Shown: in pieces, positions 16,636 through 24,104 of the stretch | Layout: every line of letters begins with the position of its first letter | How positions within the stretch are numbered: position 1 is the stretch's first letter | The notes under the pieces: model-generated | Told to the model about the DNA's origin: nothing | Seen by the model: only the letters and a program-made list of their open reading frames with translations | Databases searched by the model: none | Origin: Bradyrhizobium algeriense | GTDB lineage: Bacteria; Pseudomonadota; Alphaproteobacteria; Rhizobiales; Xanthobacteraceae | Reading direction: 5' to 3' | Assembly (NCBI RefSeq): GCF_036924595.1 | Contig: NZ_JAZHRV010000001.1 | Span: 4,898,001-4,962,000, forward strand | DNA: 64,000 bases | Position numbers and translations under genes: made by a program

Positions 16636-16779
16636 TGCAGCTTCCCCTGAAAAATATCCCAGCAACCGTGCCGAACAATCGCGCCACTTGATGAGTCTGA
16701 AAACTACCTAGAAAGGTGGTTCGACGTCCTTTATGTATGCCTGCGCAGGTCGGCGACCTGCACACGGTTGGGAAATGAC

Positions 16780-17577
16780 ATGCATCTATCCACGGATCCT
16801 ACCGATCCGCAAAAACAAGAAATCTACGCACTCTGGGATCAACTGGCCGACTTCTCAGTCGGCGACGCCGACGCCGCGCTGACACACCTGATGTCCGCGC
16901 TGCGCACCATGTTGTCGGCACGCAATGTACTATGGGGTGTGGTCGTGCGATTGCCTTCGCCGAAGCGAGCCGATCCCTTGCTCGGCTGGCGTCCGCGCCT
17001 CGTCCGGGTGCTGGATCCGATGCCGGCGGTGGCAGCATCGGTGCAAAAGCAGTACGATACGCTCTGGTCTGACCACGTCGACCTGTCTCAGATCCTTTCC
17101 ATGTCGGGAGATGAGCCGTTCCGTGTCCGCCTGCTGTTCGAAACGCTGCCGCCGGAATGGTTCGACGGCGAGCACTATCGGCGGCACTATTTGGACGTCG
17201 GCTTCGCCGACAGCATTTCCGTACGCGTTGCGCTCAATCATGACGTGAGGATTCGCTTTTTCGTATTTCGCGATGCGCAGGCACCCCGCTTCTCGGCGCA
17301 GGACGGCCAGCGTCTGGGCCTCGTGATGCGCGGGTTGAGATGGTTTCACCGTCAACAATTGCTCAGCCATGGTCTGCTCATCGCCAACGCGCCCCTGACA
17401 CCCGCTGAACGCCGGGTGTTGCTCGCACTGCTCGATGGGCACATGGAAAAGGAGATCGCACAGAGGCTCGATCAAAGTCCGAACACCACGCACTTCCACG
17501 TCAAGTCGATCTACGGCAAGTTCGGCGTACGAAATCGCTCGACGCTCGCTGCGCTGTGGCTCGGAAAGCTGCAATGA
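16780..17577 (+). CDS. LuxR-family transcriptional regulator
   Basis: About 265 residues. The N-terminal two-thirds is an unassigned sensor-like region with no clear autoinducer-binding residues. The C-terminus is a LuxR/NarL-type helix-turn-helix: LTPAERRVLLALLDGHMEKEIA followed by QSPNTTHFHVKSIYGKFGV. There is no receiver domain. A TTG start four codons upstream (16768) is possible, but the ATG at 16780 is used. It is divergent from a PEPxxWA gene, so local control is a reasonable inference. An IS5-like fragment begins right at its stop codon. Confidence 0.85.
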   Translation: MHLSTDPTDPQKQEIYALWDQLADFSVGDADAALTHLMSALRTMLSARNVLWGVVVRLPSPKRADPLLGWRPRLVRVLDPMPAVAASVQKQYDTLWSDHVDLSQILSMSGDEPFRVRLLFETLPPEWFDGEHYRRHYLDVGFADSISVRVALNHDVRIRFFVFRDAQAPRFSAQDGQRLGLVMRGLRWFHRQQLLSHGLLIANAPLTPAERRVLLALLDGHMEKEIAQRLDQSPNTTHFHVKSIYGKFGVRNRSTLAALWLGKLQ

Positions 17578-17739
17578 CGAACTACAGCCGCAGTCCGTAC
17601 ATCGAGCGCTTCTTCAACAAGATCAAGCACTGCCGCCGGGGTTGCGACGCGCTATGACAAGCTTGCCGCCAACTACCTTGCCTTCGTTCAACTCGCATCG
17701 ATCAGGCTATGGCTGCGCGCTAATGAGTCCGCGTCCTAG
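17578..17739 (+). pseudogene. IS5-family transposase C-terminal remnant
   Basis: The plus strand reads NYSRSPYIERFFNKIKHCRR, then after a one-base shift RYDKLAANYLAFVQLASIRL and WLRANESAS and a stop. This is the conserved C-terminus of IS5-family transposases (ERFFNKIKH, KLAANYLA). It is in opposite orientation to the deleted copy at 10967-11107 and shares its last 15 residues. Its tip overlaps the stop codon of the lipoprotein gene on the other strand. Confidence 0.8.
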
Positions 17740-18173
17740 CCTTTTGAGTTGAGCACGACCGGCGGCGCCAGAGGCGGTGGCGGCGGACGGACCGAGCCTT
17801 CGAGCTTCAAGCGCTCCTCGACGACGGCAGGGCCCGGCTCCATCACGGTGCAGCCCTTGTAGCGCTGCAGATCGGCGAGCGCGTCGAGCCGCCTGCGTTC
17901 ATCGATGAGCTGCTTGGGTGCATCGAGCGGATATCGTTCGTAGCCATAGCCCGCCAAGGGTCCCACTGCCAGCCAATACTCCAGCCGGGCGGCGCGCCGC
18001 GCCGCGTAACGGAAGGACGCAGCGATGCCGTTGCAGCTCATCGATTCATCGACCGGCAGGACGGCATAGGGCGGCGGCGGTTCGATCGGATAGGCATAGG
18101 TCACGCAGCCCGCCAGCGAGCAGGCCATGCTCGACAACAGCCAGAAATTTCTTATGGCCGCTCGGCGCTTCAC
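17736..18173 (-). CDS. Putative lipoprotein downstream of gspD
   Basis: A 145-residue protein with a lipobox (LLSSMACSLAGC) near residue 23, so it is predicted to be lipid-anchored. The rest has Pro-rich ends and an MSCNGI...RLEYWLAVGP core with three further cysteines; no family is recognised. Its GTG start overlaps the gspD stop (GTGA), so it is co-translated with the secretin and could act as a pilotin-like or assembly factor. That role is inferred from position only. Its stop codon TAG falls on the tip of an IS5-like remnant, so the original C-terminus may have been cut. Confidence 0.7.
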   Translation of the reverse strand: MKRRAAIRNFWLLSSMACSLAGCVTYAYPIEPPPPYAVLPVDESMSCNGIAASFRYAARRAARLEYWLAVGPLAGYGYERYPLDAPKQLIDERRRLDALADLQRYKGCTVMEPGPAVVEERLKLEGSVRPPPPPLAPPVVLNSKG

Positions 18174-20467
18174 TGTGAAATGATCCGCTGCATGGTGTTG
18201 GCCGGCGTACGCTCGCGCGACGTCGTGTGTGGCATGTAGACATGCATCTTGCGCCGGTACTCTTCCGTGACGAGACGGCTCTCCGTGCCGTCGCGGACAA
18301 CCTTGGGCGTGATCAGGATGACGAGCTCGGTCTTCTGAACCTGGTCGCCCCGGTTGGAGAACGCCGCGCCAAGCCCGGGTATGTCGCCGAGCAGCGGAAT
18401 CTGGTTGCTGGTCTTGTGGGCCTGCTCCTGGATCATGCCGCCGAGCGCCAGCACCTCGCCGTCATTGACGACGACGGTGGTCTTCACGCGCCGCTGCTGG
18501 ATGGTCGGCGAGTCGATCCCGGATGAGGTGGTTTTCACCACGGCGCTGACTTCCTGCTCGATCTCTAGCTGCACCCTGCCGCTTTCGTTGATGCGCGGCG
18601 TCACCGAAAGGATCACACCGGTGTCCTGCATGGTGATCGAATTGACGATCGCCGTTTGGGCCGTCACGGTGCTGGTGGCGGTCTGCGTGGTGATCGGCAC
18701 CTGATCGCCGATCTGCAGCCTGGCCGTCTTGTTGTCGAGCACCATCAGCGAAGGTGTCGAAATGACGTTGACGCGTGTAATCGCGTTCAATGCGCTGAGC
18801 GTCGACGCTATGCTGGCTGCGTTGACGGCATAGTTGAACCCGGGAAAGACGGAAGCAACGCCGCCGGTCAGGGCGTTCGAGAATGAGGCGGTCGGCGTGC
18901 CCTTCTTCGAAAGCTGCCACTGCACGCCGTATTGCAGCTTGTCGTTAAGCGTCACCTCCGCGATGACGGCTTCGATCAGGACCTGGCTGGCGACGACATC
19001 GAGCCCCTGGATGACGCGAAGCACGCGCTGGTAGTCGCGGTCATTGGCCATGATGAGGAGCGAGTTTTTCGTCTCGTCGGCAACGATCTTGAGCGGTGGT
19101 TCACCGCCCACCCCATTGGACGACGAAGACGACGAAGACGGCTCCATCGAATCCGGCGTCAATGCTTCCGGCTCGTTGTTCAGCGCGCGCTGCAGGCTTT
19201 GCAGATCGTTGCCGGGGCTGACACCGCGAAGCCCGATCCCCGCGCCCTGATCGATATCCGGCGTCGCGCCACCGGGGCCGAGCGACTTTGCCGAGCTACC
19301 GGAGAAGCTTGCCTGCTTCGATCGCGGCGAAACGCTGCGCGTCGGCGGTTTCATCACTTTCATCTCGTTCGCAAACATCGACTGCAGTACGCTTGCGAGC
19401 TCCGCCACGGGCCGGTTCTGCACCTGATAGACGTGAAGCTGACGCTCGGAGCCGGCCGCCTTGGCGTCGAGCCGTCTGATCCAGGTCTGCGCCCTCGGCA
19501 AATAGCTCGGCTGCGAGGTCACGACCAGAATGGCGCCAAGCCGCGTGTTTGCGATGAACCTGACACGGCCCTTGAGCGGCCCCTCTTTCTCGGCCGCGAA
19601 TATCGCCTTTAATTCGTCGACCATTTTCTCCGGCTGGGGCGTTTTCACCGGAACGACGGCAAACGACATGCCCTTCATGACATCGACATCGAACACCGAA
19701 ATCGAGTCGAGCATGCTTTCGATTTCCGCCGGCGAACCCTTGAGCGCGAGAATGTTGCGCGCATCGTCGGCCTGCACGATGGCGCCTTTCGGCACCATCG
19801 GCTCCAGCACGCGGGCGACTTCGGTGGCGGAAACGTATTTCAGGGAAACCACGCGAATGCCGTTGCCGGCGATCGCGCTCTCGGCCGGACCATCGCCGGT
19901 CGCAATCACGCCGGTGGCGGCCTGGTCGGCCGGCGCAATCCGGTAAGTGCCGCGGCTTTGCACGAGCACCGCGCCGATCGGCACCAGCGCGGTCTGGAAC
20001 ATCTCCATCGCCTCGGCCTTGCTGACCGGACGCGTGGTTTGCACCGAAATGACGCCGTCGACGCGAGGGTCGACGACGTAGTTCACGCCGATCATGTCGC
20101 CAAGAACAGTCTTGGCGGCCTGCTGCAGGGGAACGCTCGCCAGATTGAGAACCACGTTCCCGTCAGCGCCGGCGGTCTTCCGCTTCGAATACGTCCCGCC
20201 GATCATGCTGCCGCTGCCGCCGTCCATGACGGCAACGGCCGGCGATGAGGGGGACGGAAGCGGCACGGCGCCCGTAGGGCCGCCGTCATGCGCATAGGAT
20301 TGCTCCAGGGAAACCGGCTGTCCCGAAGCCAATCTGGGTTGTGACACCGTGGTCAAAGGCGTCGCGATGGGGGTAGTGGTGCAGCCCGACACAACGAGTA
20401 TTGCCGCCCCGCAGGCGGCTAACCTCGTCGCACGGCTACGAGAAGGCAACAAAGGTAGAACCCCCAA
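18170..20467 (-). CDS. gspD: Type II secretion secretin GspD
   Basis: The outer-membrane secretin channel. An N-terminal lipobox (AAILVVSGC) is followed by the N0 domain (VVLNLASVPLQQAAKTVLGD), N1-N3 repeats (RVVSLKYVSATEVARVLEPM; QVQNRPVAELASVLQSMF), a Ser-rich loop and the C-terminal secretin domain with DGEVLALGGMI, IPLLGDIPGLGAAF and ELVILITPKVV. TTG 20467 is chosen because it gives a normal lipoprotein signal (Cys near residue 29) and the upstream 20490-20550 is AT-rich and promoter-like. ATG 20569, with GAGGG upstream, is the alternative. It is separated from the other gsp genes by an IS-scarred insert. Confidence 0.9.
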   Translation of the reverse strand: MGVLPLLPSRSRATRLAACGAAILVVSGCTTTPIATPLTTVSQPRLASGQPVSLEQSYAHDGGPTGAVPLPSPSSPAVAVMDGGSGSMIGGTYSKRKTAGADGNVVLNLASVPLQQAAKTVLGDMIGVNYVVDPRVDGVISVQTTRPVSKAEAMEMFQTALVPIGAVLVQSRGTYRIAPADQAATGVIATGDGPAESAIAGNGIRVVSLKYVSATEVARVLEPMVPKGAIVQADDARNILALKGSPAEIESMLDSISVFDVDVMKGMSFAVVPVKTPQPEKMVDELKAIFAAEKEGPLKGRVRFIANTRLGAILVVTSQPSYLPRAQTWIRRLDAKAAGSERQLHVYQVQNRPVAELASVLQSMFANEMKVMKPPTRSVSPRSKQASFSGSSAKSLGPGGATPDIDQGAGIGLRGVSPGNDLQSLQRALNNEPEALTPDSMEPSSSSSSSNGVGGEPPLKIVADETKNSLLIMANDRDYQRVLRVIQGLDVVASQVLIEAVIAEVTLNDKLQYGVQWQLSKKGTPTASFSNALTGGVASVFPGFNYAVNAASIASTLSALNAITRVNVISTPSLMVLDNKTARLQIGDQVPITTQTATSTVTAQTAIVNSITMQDTGVILSVTPRINESGRVQLEIEQEVSAVVKTTSSGIDSPTIQQRRVKTTVVVNDGEVLALGGMIQEQAHKTSNQIPLLGDIPGLGAAFSNRGDQVQKTELVILITPKVVRDGTESRLVTEEYRRKMHVYMPHTTSRERTPANTMQRIISQ

Positions 20468-20774
20468 CGGCTTCGCGCCGTGGACGATTTTTGGCGCGTA
20501 AATATTTGGTAAAACATCATAGTTAATCGACAGTAAATCGGCCGGGCCTGTGGGGCGCGCGGGAGCCATGCATCCCTCGGGAAGAGTATGCAATGAAGAT
20601 AATCGGGAGGTGATAGGTCCGTTTCGGACCAATAAATATAGACCTGAAAAATCCAGCCGATGGGCCGCGTTATCGGTCTCACTGCAACGAGTGCTGCGGC
20701 TGGCTGAATCGGGACGAAGCTGCTACATTTAATTTCGGCCCCGCCTTCTCGGGCCTGAATATCAGGATGACGGT

Positions 20775-20942
20775 ATGATGAACCTTGTCGCAGCTCCCGT
20801 GAGCGAGACCTTCTCGGTCGTTGGGACGTGCATCAACTGCACCACTCCGGCCAGTCTGCTGGCAACGATGGCCGTCATCGCCGTCGGCGTTGCTCTGGCA
20901 TTTCGCTCAGAACGCCGCAATGGCGTGTCCCGCAACGCCTGA
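20775..20942 (+). CDS. Possible small membrane protein
   Basis: A 55-residue frame starting ATGATG behind AGGA. It has two cysteines (CINC) and one predicted transmembrane helix (SLLATMAVIAVGVALAF), ending in a basic tail. No family is recognised. It is divergent from gspD. It is supported only by the ribosome-binding site and the clean hydrophobic segment. Confidence 0.4.
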   Translation: MMNLVAAPVSETFSVVGTCINCTTPASLLATMAVIAVGVALAFRSERRNGVSRNA

Positions 20943-20956
20943 GCGAGGCAGCCAAT

Positions 20957-21004
20957 CCATCAAACGAGGTCGCCATCAAACGAGGTCGCCATCAAACGAG
21001 GTCG
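20957..21004 (+). repeat. Three tandem 16-base repeats
   Basis: The unit ccatcaaacgaggtcg occurs three times head to tail without a mismatch. The third unit supplies the last codons and the TGA stop of the small gene on the minus strand. Confidence 0.9.
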
Positions 21005-21192
21005 TCGGGCTCGTATTCGACGAACTTCTTGTAGATCCAGCGCCTGCCGTCGTGCCGGCGCCATACCTTGCCCCACAACAGCCGCCCCGTAATGGAGCGC
21101 CTCGGCACCATGACCGTCCAGAGATGCCAGGTGTCCGCCCACGTCCGCTCGGGATTGAACGACGGGACTTGAAACAGGTTGTATCGGCTCAT
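20992..21192 (-). CDS. Conserved small protein (WADTWHLWTVMVPRR)
   Basis: About 66 residues, Trp- and Arg-rich, soluble and basic: FNPERTWADTWHLWTVMVPR, then GRLLWGKVWRRHDGRRWIYK. It looks like a conserved alphaproteobacterial hypothetical protein of unknown function. The ATG at 21192 is preferred over one at 21219 because GGAG lies nine bases upstream. The final residues (DDLV and stop) are encoded by the tandem repeat, so its C-terminus has probably been altered by repeat expansion. Confidence 0.65.
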   Translation of the reverse strand: MSRYNLFQVPSFNPERTWADTWHLWTVMVPRRSITGRLLWGKVWRRHDGRRWIYKKFVEYEPDDLV

Positions 21193-21253
21193 CGGACTGA
21201 ACTCCGGCATTGAAGGCAAATCACGCCGAAATAAATGATGGCGCGTTCACACC

Positions 21254-21412
21254 TCAATGCTGTCTGGGACGAAGGGAAGCCATCTTGGCCGTAACGCATT
21301 CGAGTTTGCGCCGGAGTTCGCACACTTCCCGATATCTTTGCGCGAGGTCTCCGGGCCGAGCCCGCAATTTACGCTTGGTGACAACTTTCCGATGCGGGCG
21401 ATTTCGCTTCAT
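21254..21412 (-). CDS. Small basic protein, putative
   Basis: A 52-residue frame: MKRNRPHRKVVTKRKLRARP then GDLAQRYREVCELRRKLECV, a basic N-terminus followed by an amphipathic helix. The helix (QRYREVCELRRKL) resembles short helical hypothetical proteins seen in Bradyrhizobium. The ribosome-binding site is weak. Function unknown. Confidence 0.45.
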   Translation of the reverse strand: MKRNRPHRKVVTKRKLRARPGDLAQRYREVCELRRKLECVTAKMASLRPRQH

Positions 21413-21689
21413 GCTTCATCATAGCTTCGCCGATGAAGGGCTCAATCAAAGCCGTTGATTAAGCTAACCCGTCAACCTTACTTGGCCGCATTCAATCTCA
21501 ACGTGCGGCATGCAATGAACCCTGCTGGATTTCGCGCATCGTTCCCGGCAACGGAACCCGTAAATTGACGGGCGAAATCAAATAAACCATTCTGTCACGA
21601 AATGACGGCACGGCCTCGCGCGGCAGCGCCATTTCATGTAGTGATTAGCGGTAAACCTATTAATCTCAACGTATTGAGTGGCAAATTAA

Positions 21690-22460
21690 ATGCGCGCAGT
21701 ATTGCTGGCGGGTGGCCTGGGAACTCGGTTCGCCGAGGAAACCGATGTTCGTCCCAAGCCGATGATCGAGATCGGCGGCAAGCCCATCCTTTGGCACATC
21801 ATGAAGATCTACTCTAGCCACGGCATCAACGACTTCATCATCTGCCTTGGCTACAAGGGCTACGTGATCAAGGAGTATTTTTCCAACTACTTCCTGCATC
21901 AATCGAACGTCACCTTCGACCTTCGCGAAAACAGGATGGAGGTTCTGCAGAAGCACGCCGAGCCGTGGCGGGTGACGCTGATCGACACCGGCGAAGAAAC
22001 CATGATCGGCGGGCGCATCAAGCGCATCCTCCCCTATATCGGCGATGACGACGCCTTCTGCCTGACCTATGGCGACGGCGTGGCCGATATCGACATCACC
22101 GAAAGTATCGCCTTCCATCGCCGCGAGGGCCGTCTGGCGACCGTGACCGGCACACAGCCGCCCGGCCGCTTCGGCGCCATCAACCATCAGGGCCCCCGCG
22201 TCACCGGCTTTCAGGAAAAGCCGCGCGGCGACGGCAACTGGATCAATGGCGGCTTCTTCGTGCTTTCCCCCAAGGTCGGCGACTACATCGAAGGCGACGC
22301 CACCGTGTGGGAAAAAGAACCGATGACGAATCTGGCAACCGATGGCCAGCTCAGCGTGTTCCTCCACGACGGCTTCTGGCACCCGATGGATACGTTACGG
22401 GACAAGCGATATTTGGAAGATCTTTGGTCAAGCAATAAGGCTCCCTGGAAAAAATGGTAA
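21690..22460 (+). CDS. rfbF: Glucose-1-phosphate cytidylyltransferase
   Basis: Converts glucose-1-phosphate and CTP to CDP-glucose, the first step to CDP-linked deoxysugars. The nucleotidyltransferase signature LLAGGLGTRFAEET...RPKPMIEIGG opens the protein. Further family features are YGDGVADIDI, VTGTQPPGRFGAI, NGGFFVLSP and the C-terminal WHPMDTLRDKRYLE. Length (256) is normal for RfbF. It is the first of four tightly packed genes; the next start overlaps or closely follows its stop. An AT-rich leader precedes it. Confidence 0.92.
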   Translation: MRAVLLAGGLGTRFAEETDVRPKPMIEIGGKPILWHIMKIYSSHGINDFIICLGYKGYVIKEYFSNYFLHQSNVTFDLRENRMEVLQKHAEPWRVTLIDTGEETMIGGRIKRILPYIGDDDAFCLTYGDGVADIDITESIAFHRREGRLATVTGTQPPGRFGAINHQGPRVTGFQEKPRGDGNWINGGFFVLSPKVGDYIEGDATVWEKEPMTNLATDGQLSVFLHDGFWHPMDTLRDKRYLEDLWSSNKAPWKKW

Positions 22461-22474
22461 AGAAGAAAGATTCC

Positions 22475-23518
22475 ATGCGTATTCTTATTACCGGTTCGAT
22501 GGGCTATGTCGGTCCCATTCTTACGCGTCACCTCCGGCAGAAATTTCCAGACGCCGAATTGATCGGCTTCGATACCGCATTTTTTGCCCACAATCTTACC
22601 GGAGCGACCAGGCTGCCTGAGTCGCTGCTGGATCGCATGCATTTCGGCGATATCAGAAACTTTCCGCCGGAGCTGCTCGATGGCGTCGACGTCGTCGTCC
22701 ATCTGGCGGCGATCTCCAACGACCCGATGGGGAAGGAATTCGAGGGCGTCACCGAAGCGATCAACGAAAAGGCCAGCGTTGCGCTCGCACAGATGGCAGA
22801 GCAGCGTGGCGTCGGCCGCTTCGTATTCGCTTCGAGTTGCAGCATTTACGGCGCCGCCGAAGGTCACCCCAAGCGCGAGAGCGACCAGCTCAATCCCCTC
22901 ACCGCCTATGCACGCTCCAAGGTCGCGATGGAAAACGCGCTTCGCGCGAGCAACGCAGGTGAAATGACGGTCACGTGCCTGAGGTTTGCGACCGCTTGCG
23001 GCATGTCGGATCGCCTGCGGCTCGATCTGGTCTTGAACGACTTTGTCGCGAGTGCGCTGGCCACAGGCGAGATTACCGTGCTCAGCGACGGGACGCCGTG
23101 GCGGCCGCTGATCGACGTATCAGATATGGCACAGGCCATTGAATGGGCCATCGGACGCGATACCGACCGGGGCGGACGGGTTCTTGTGGTGAATGCCGGC
23201 AGCAACGCAGGAAATTATCAGGTCCGCGATCTGGCCCAGGTTGTGGCCGCTGAACTGCCCGGAACCCAGGTGAGCATCAATACGGCGGCGCCGCCGGACC
23301 TGCGCTCCTATCAGGTTGATTTTTCACTTTTCGCCGAACTGGCTCCTGCGCATCTCCCGGCGGTCCCGCTCGCCCAGTCCGTCCGAAACCTCTCAGCCGG
23401 ACTGAACGGAATGAGATTCTCCGACAAGGAATTCCGCACATCTTCCCTGATGCGGCTCAAGACGCTCAAGGACCACATTGCGGTGGGTCGGCTGTCTGCC
23501 GACCTCCGTTGGCAATAA
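22475..23518 (+). CDS. NAD-dependent epimerase/dehydratase (extended SDR)
   Basis: About 347 residues. The Rossmann signature ITGSMGYVGPIL is at the N-terminus. Catalytic Ser and the YxxxK pair are in ASSCSIYGAAE and YARSKVAME. The C-terminal sugar-binding part includes LSDGTPWRPLIDVSDMAQAI. It is probably a nucleotide-sugar epimerase or dehydratase acting on the product of the adjacent cytidylyltransferase; the exact reaction cannot be read from the sequence. The MRILITG start is used; an ATG at 22454 overlapping rfbF is the alternative. Confidence 0.85.
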   Translation: MRILITGSMGYVGPILTRHLRQKFPDAELIGFDTAFFAHNLTGATRLPESLLDRMHFGDIRNFPPELLDGVDVVVHLAAISNDPMGKEFEGVTEAINEKASVALAQMAEQRGVGRFVFASSCSIYGAAEGHPKRESDQLNPLTAYARSKVAMENALRASNAGEMTVTCLRFATACGMSDRLRLDLVLNDFVASALATGEITVLSDGTPWRPLIDVSDMAQAIEWAIGRDTDRGGRVLVVNAGSNAGNYQVRDLAQVVAAELPGTQVSINTAAPPDLRSYQVDFSLFAELAPAHLPAVPLAQSVRNLSAGLNGMRFSDKEFRTSSLMRLKTLKDHIAVGRLSADLRWQ

Positions 23519-23537
23519 TCTTGGAAGGCCGACAATC

Positions 23538-24104
23538 GTGAAGTTTCACCCAACGCCGCTTCATGGCGCCTACACGATCGAACTCGAAAAGCGCGGTGAC
23601 GACCGGGGCTTTTTCGCGCGTTTCTTTTGCCAGAAGGAATTCGAAGCGGCCGGCGTGCCGATGCCGATCGTTCAGATAAACAACTCCCTCAGCGCAAAAG
23701 CCGGCACCCTGCGCGGGATGCATTATCAGCTGGCCCCGGCCGCCGAAATCAAGGTGGTGCGCTGTATCCGCGGGGCCCTCTATGACGCCATTGTCGATCT
23801 GCGGCCGGACTCCCCGACCTTCGGCAAGTGGTTCGGCGTCGAACTCACCGCAGAAAACCGACGGATGATTTTTGTTCCGCAGGGTTTTGCGCACGGCATC
23901 ATGACGCTCACCGACGACACCGAAGCGTTCTATCTGGTGAATGCGTTCTACGCTCCCGAGCAAGAGCGCGGCTTGCGCTTCGACGATCCACGATTTGGGA
24001 TTGAGTGGCCGCGGGCTCCCGTTGAAGTTTCGCCCAAGGACAGCAGTTGGCCGGATTTCGACCCTGTCTTCCATGGCATCGAATCCCTGCGAGGCCTGAC
24101 GTGA
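23538..24104 (+). CDS. dTDP-4-dehydrorhamnose 3,5-epimerase family protein
   Basis: A cupin-fold epimerase (RfbC-like) of about 188 residues. Conserved elements include DDRGFFARFFC, QINNSLSAKAGTLRGMHYQ, KVVRCIRGALYDAIVDLR with the active-site His/Asp region, and FVPQGFAHGIMTL. The start is GTG 23538, which has GGAAGG eleven bases upstream; a longer in-frame start at 23478 lies inside the previous gene. In this operon it probably acts on a 4-keto-6-deoxy CDP-sugar rather than in dTDP-rhamnose synthesis, as no rmlA/B/D is seen. Confidence 0.88.
   Translation: MKFHPTPLHGAYTIELEKRGDDRGFFARFFCQKEFEAAGVPMPIVQINNSLSAKAGTLRGMHYQLAPAAEIKVVRCIRGALYDAIVDLRPDSPTFGKWFGVELTAENRRMIFVPQGFAHGIMTLTDDTEAFYLVNAFYAPEQERGLRFDDPRFGIEWPRAPVEVSPKDSSWPDFDPVFHGIESLRGLT

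Noticed and set aside
20957..21004. CRISPR-like array
   Set aside because: The three 16-base units are directly adjacent with no spacers, and no cas genes are present.
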